Source of the DNA: Maea johnstoni | Taxonomy: Eukaryota > Annelida > Polychaeta > Spionida > Magelonidae | Assembly: GCA_963942565.1 (NCBI GenBank) | Contig: OZ012700.1 | Location: forward strand, 19,655,500-19,719,499 | Direction: 5' to 3' | Length of the DNA stretch: 64,000 nucleotides | Shown here: positions 62,242 to 64,000 of the stretch, piece by piece | How the letters are laid out: every line of letters starts with the position of its first letter | Position numbering within the stretch: the first letter of the stretch is position 1 | Made by a program: the position numbers and the translations under genes | The notes under the pieces: model-generated | What the model saw: only the letters and a program-made list of their open reading frames with translations | Database searches by the model: none | What the model was told of the DNA's origin: nothing

Positions 62242-63584
62242 CTAGTCATAGCAGTAAAGCTTTCCTAGAGTTGCGTATCCTTCCTCCTTGTCCCCCGATA
62301 GGTCCCCGAATCTCATGGCCGTGACGGGCAGATCAGACTTGTCAGTAATAACCCCCGAATCCGAGGTCCACTGGGCAGAATTGATGTCACAGTTACAATG
62401 TGCATCGAATCCACCTATACACGATCTTGACTGACCACATTCGCAGTACCTGTTGTTGCCACCAGGGGCGCTGCTAGTCCAGTACTGTGCCCGTTGCCCG
62501 TGTCGATTCTCCCACCATGTGTAGATCTGACCGTTTACGAAAACCATCACTGAGTCATGGCATTCCCATGTGATGTACTGGCTGCAGTGGGCCGACGCAT
62601 CCACCAGAGCGGCTACTTGTGCTGTTGATGCGTTGATGTAAGAAACAGGTCTACACAGAAATAAGAAAATGTGATTCTTATTTATAATATCGAAAGCCCT
62701 TCTTGCAGAAAAAGTACTTTATTTTACAAGGTAATTTATTTGTCTTCAAAGGAAAATCAGTTGTCTTTAAAGACAAATAAAGGAGTTTGTTTTTTATTAC
62801 GATTGATTTTTCTTCAGAGACAAATGATTTGTCTTTAAGAGAAATGGTTTGTCTTTAAGACAAATGATTTGTCTTTAAAAACAAATGATTTAGTGCTTTT
62901 CTGCAAGAACAGCTTTCCATATTATATGGTGGAATTGTCTTTTAAGTTCTAGGAACAATTTCCCTCTGACAATAGGACATACATTAAATGGTGTAAAGAT
63001 GCGAACTTTGTCTTGCCAATGTATGTGTTTTGTATGATTATTCTTGTAAATTGGGTAACAGCTTTTGACCCCCAAAATTTCATAGTTTCACAAATCCTCA
63101 GTTTCCATGCCCTGGGTGAGACCATTGTCAGTTCGCCTCTCTCTCTATAACCTACCACGACTGGGGCATGTGCGAAAGTTGCCAGTGACTTGGGGTTACA
63201 TGATGGTTTCGACCAGGTACTCCAGTTTCCTTCATCATTTACGACTGGCAAGTCATAACCAGAGACTTCAACTCAAACCTTTGTCTATTTAATCTATGTC
63301 TCTGTCACAACTTAGCTATAATATGGTAGAAAAAGTGACAATAATCGAAATACCAAATTACCGTACGGCACAGCCGGGGTCCTCACAAGAGGGCGCTGCT
63401 CTCCAGCGGTCCTCGGCAGAGTGGCCCAGCACCGTAGCTGCCTTGGTCGACCCATTCAAGGGTGACGTCATGTTACAAAAGACAAAGAAGGGCTCGACGC
63501 CTCGCCTAGAACCATCAGGGTCTATAACGTACCAGCCATCCTCACGCTTACCCAGGAGATACCACTGGTGACATGTGGACGGCA
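62242..63584 (-). CDS. Fibrinogen/contactin-associated-like domain protein, last two exons (partial)
   Basis: Exons 63584-63362 and 62650-62242 join in phase. The first gives TCHQWYLLGKREDGWYVIDP followed by DGSRRG..PFFVFCNM, a start like that of fibrinogen-type domains. The second gives SYINASTAQVAALVDASAHC, then QYITWECHDS, WWENRHGQ, CECGQSRSC, HCNCD, DLPVTAMRFGDL and KLYCYD. The C.CG...C....CNCD and LPVT pattern is that of the fibrinogen-like region of CNTNAP (Caspr) and related extracellular proteins. Cysteine-rich content implies a secreted or ectodomain location. The protein stops right after this domain, so this exon pair holds no transmembrane segment. Upstream exons are outside the window. 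Confidence 0.85.
62700..62900. repeat. Repeated tttgtctttaa motif in an intron
   Basis: Forward and inverted copies of tttgtcttta(a/g)aga(c)aaat follow each other about seven times, so the stretch can fold on itself. It lies between the two exons of the CNTNAP-like gene. Confidence 0.6.
63098..63262 (+). mobile_element. SINE-like repeat (candidate)
   Basis: It shares aaagttgccagtgacttgggg and gtactccagtttcct with 36876-36925, and the first motif with the minus strand of 7055-7075. No promoter boxes are clear in this copy. Confidence 0.4.
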
Positions 63585-63589
63585 CTGGA

Positions 63590-63655
63590 ATGATGATTAT
63601 AATGATCATAATGATGATGATGATAATAAAAAAAATAATAATGATTGTAATGATG

Positions 63656-63701
<46 letters not shown>

Positions 63702-63941
63702 TTACAATAATAATGATAATAATAATTACAATAATTATAATAATGAAAAAAATAATAATGATACAAATAATAAGGATGATAATAATAATAATAATATTTA
63801 TAATGATAATAGTAATTAGAATAAGAATAATACTAATAATGATAATAATCATGATAATGATAATTAAAGTAATAAAAATGATGATTACAATAATGATAAT
63901 AATAATTACATTAATTATAATAAAGATGACAATAATACTAT

Positions 63942-63972
<31 letters not shown>

Positions 63973-64000
63973 GATGATAATAATGATATATAGTAATAAT
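63590..64000 (+). repeat. (AAT)n/(ATG)n and (TAC)n microsatellite block
   Basis: Almost pure trinucleotide sequence (aataat, gataat, atgat), then about 12 tac/act units near 63940-63972. The long Asn-, Ile- or Tyr-rich open frames here are repeat translations, not genes. Confidence 0.9.

Noticed and set aside
63358-63852. 164-codon frame with a long poly-Ile start
   Set aside because: The Ile part is microsatellite. Only the exon 63362-63584 is real, starting after the attccag acceptor.

Overview
The window is animal nuclear DNA. Large introns with GT/AG borders and dense small DNA transposons show this, and the features together point to a lancelet (amphioxus, Branchiostoma): single-copy genes at a vertebrate-like similarity level, and tandem arrays that straddle exon/intron borders. 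I recall such arrays being described in amphioxus as 'mirage' minisatellites, but this is from memory and not checked.

Layout. 1-1000: non-coding, with a G-run and a small palindromic repeat. 1013-5215: a foldback Penelope-like retroelement with GIY-YIG domains, inside a 17-bp target duplication. 5233-12900: AT-rich, gene-poor DNA with a tRNA-type SINE, tandem repeats and MITEs. 12922-30370, minus strand: a complete 12-exon TRAM1/TRAM2-type gene (382 codons by my splice model) for a multi-pass ER membrane protein acting at the Sec61 translocon. 30371-32395: a 2-kb gap between the 5' ends of two divergent genes. 32396-58682, plus strand: a complete 24-exon ZMYND8-type gene (1765 codons, all phases consistent) with PHD, bromodomain, PWWP-like and MYND modules. 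It should encode a nuclear histone reader and corepressor scaffold, longer than the human protein because of an acidic middle region. 58683-62063: 3' flank/UTR with repeats. 62242-63584, minus strand: the last two exons of a secreted or membrane protein with a fibrinogen/contactin-associated-type (CNTNAP-like) domain; the rest lies beyond the right edge. 63585-64000: microsatellites.

The most interesting pattern is that both complete genes carry partial tandem duplications of exon edges: two TRAM acceptors (5 and 4 copies), the ZMYND8 exon 1 donor (4), exon 6 donor (3), exon 18 acceptor (4) and exon 23 donor (2). In the TRAM gene only the most exon-proximal acceptor copy gives the family-like C-terminus, so splice-site choice matters.

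Transposon traces are unusually readable. They include hAT-type elements with exact 8-bp duplications, a CAGGG-ended group with 5-bp duplications, two TTAA-flanked MITE families with over 25 copies between them, TA-flanked mariner/pogo-like MITEs, and several nested insertions. One hAT copy has an 8-bp duplication that is exactly a splice donor (gtaagtca).
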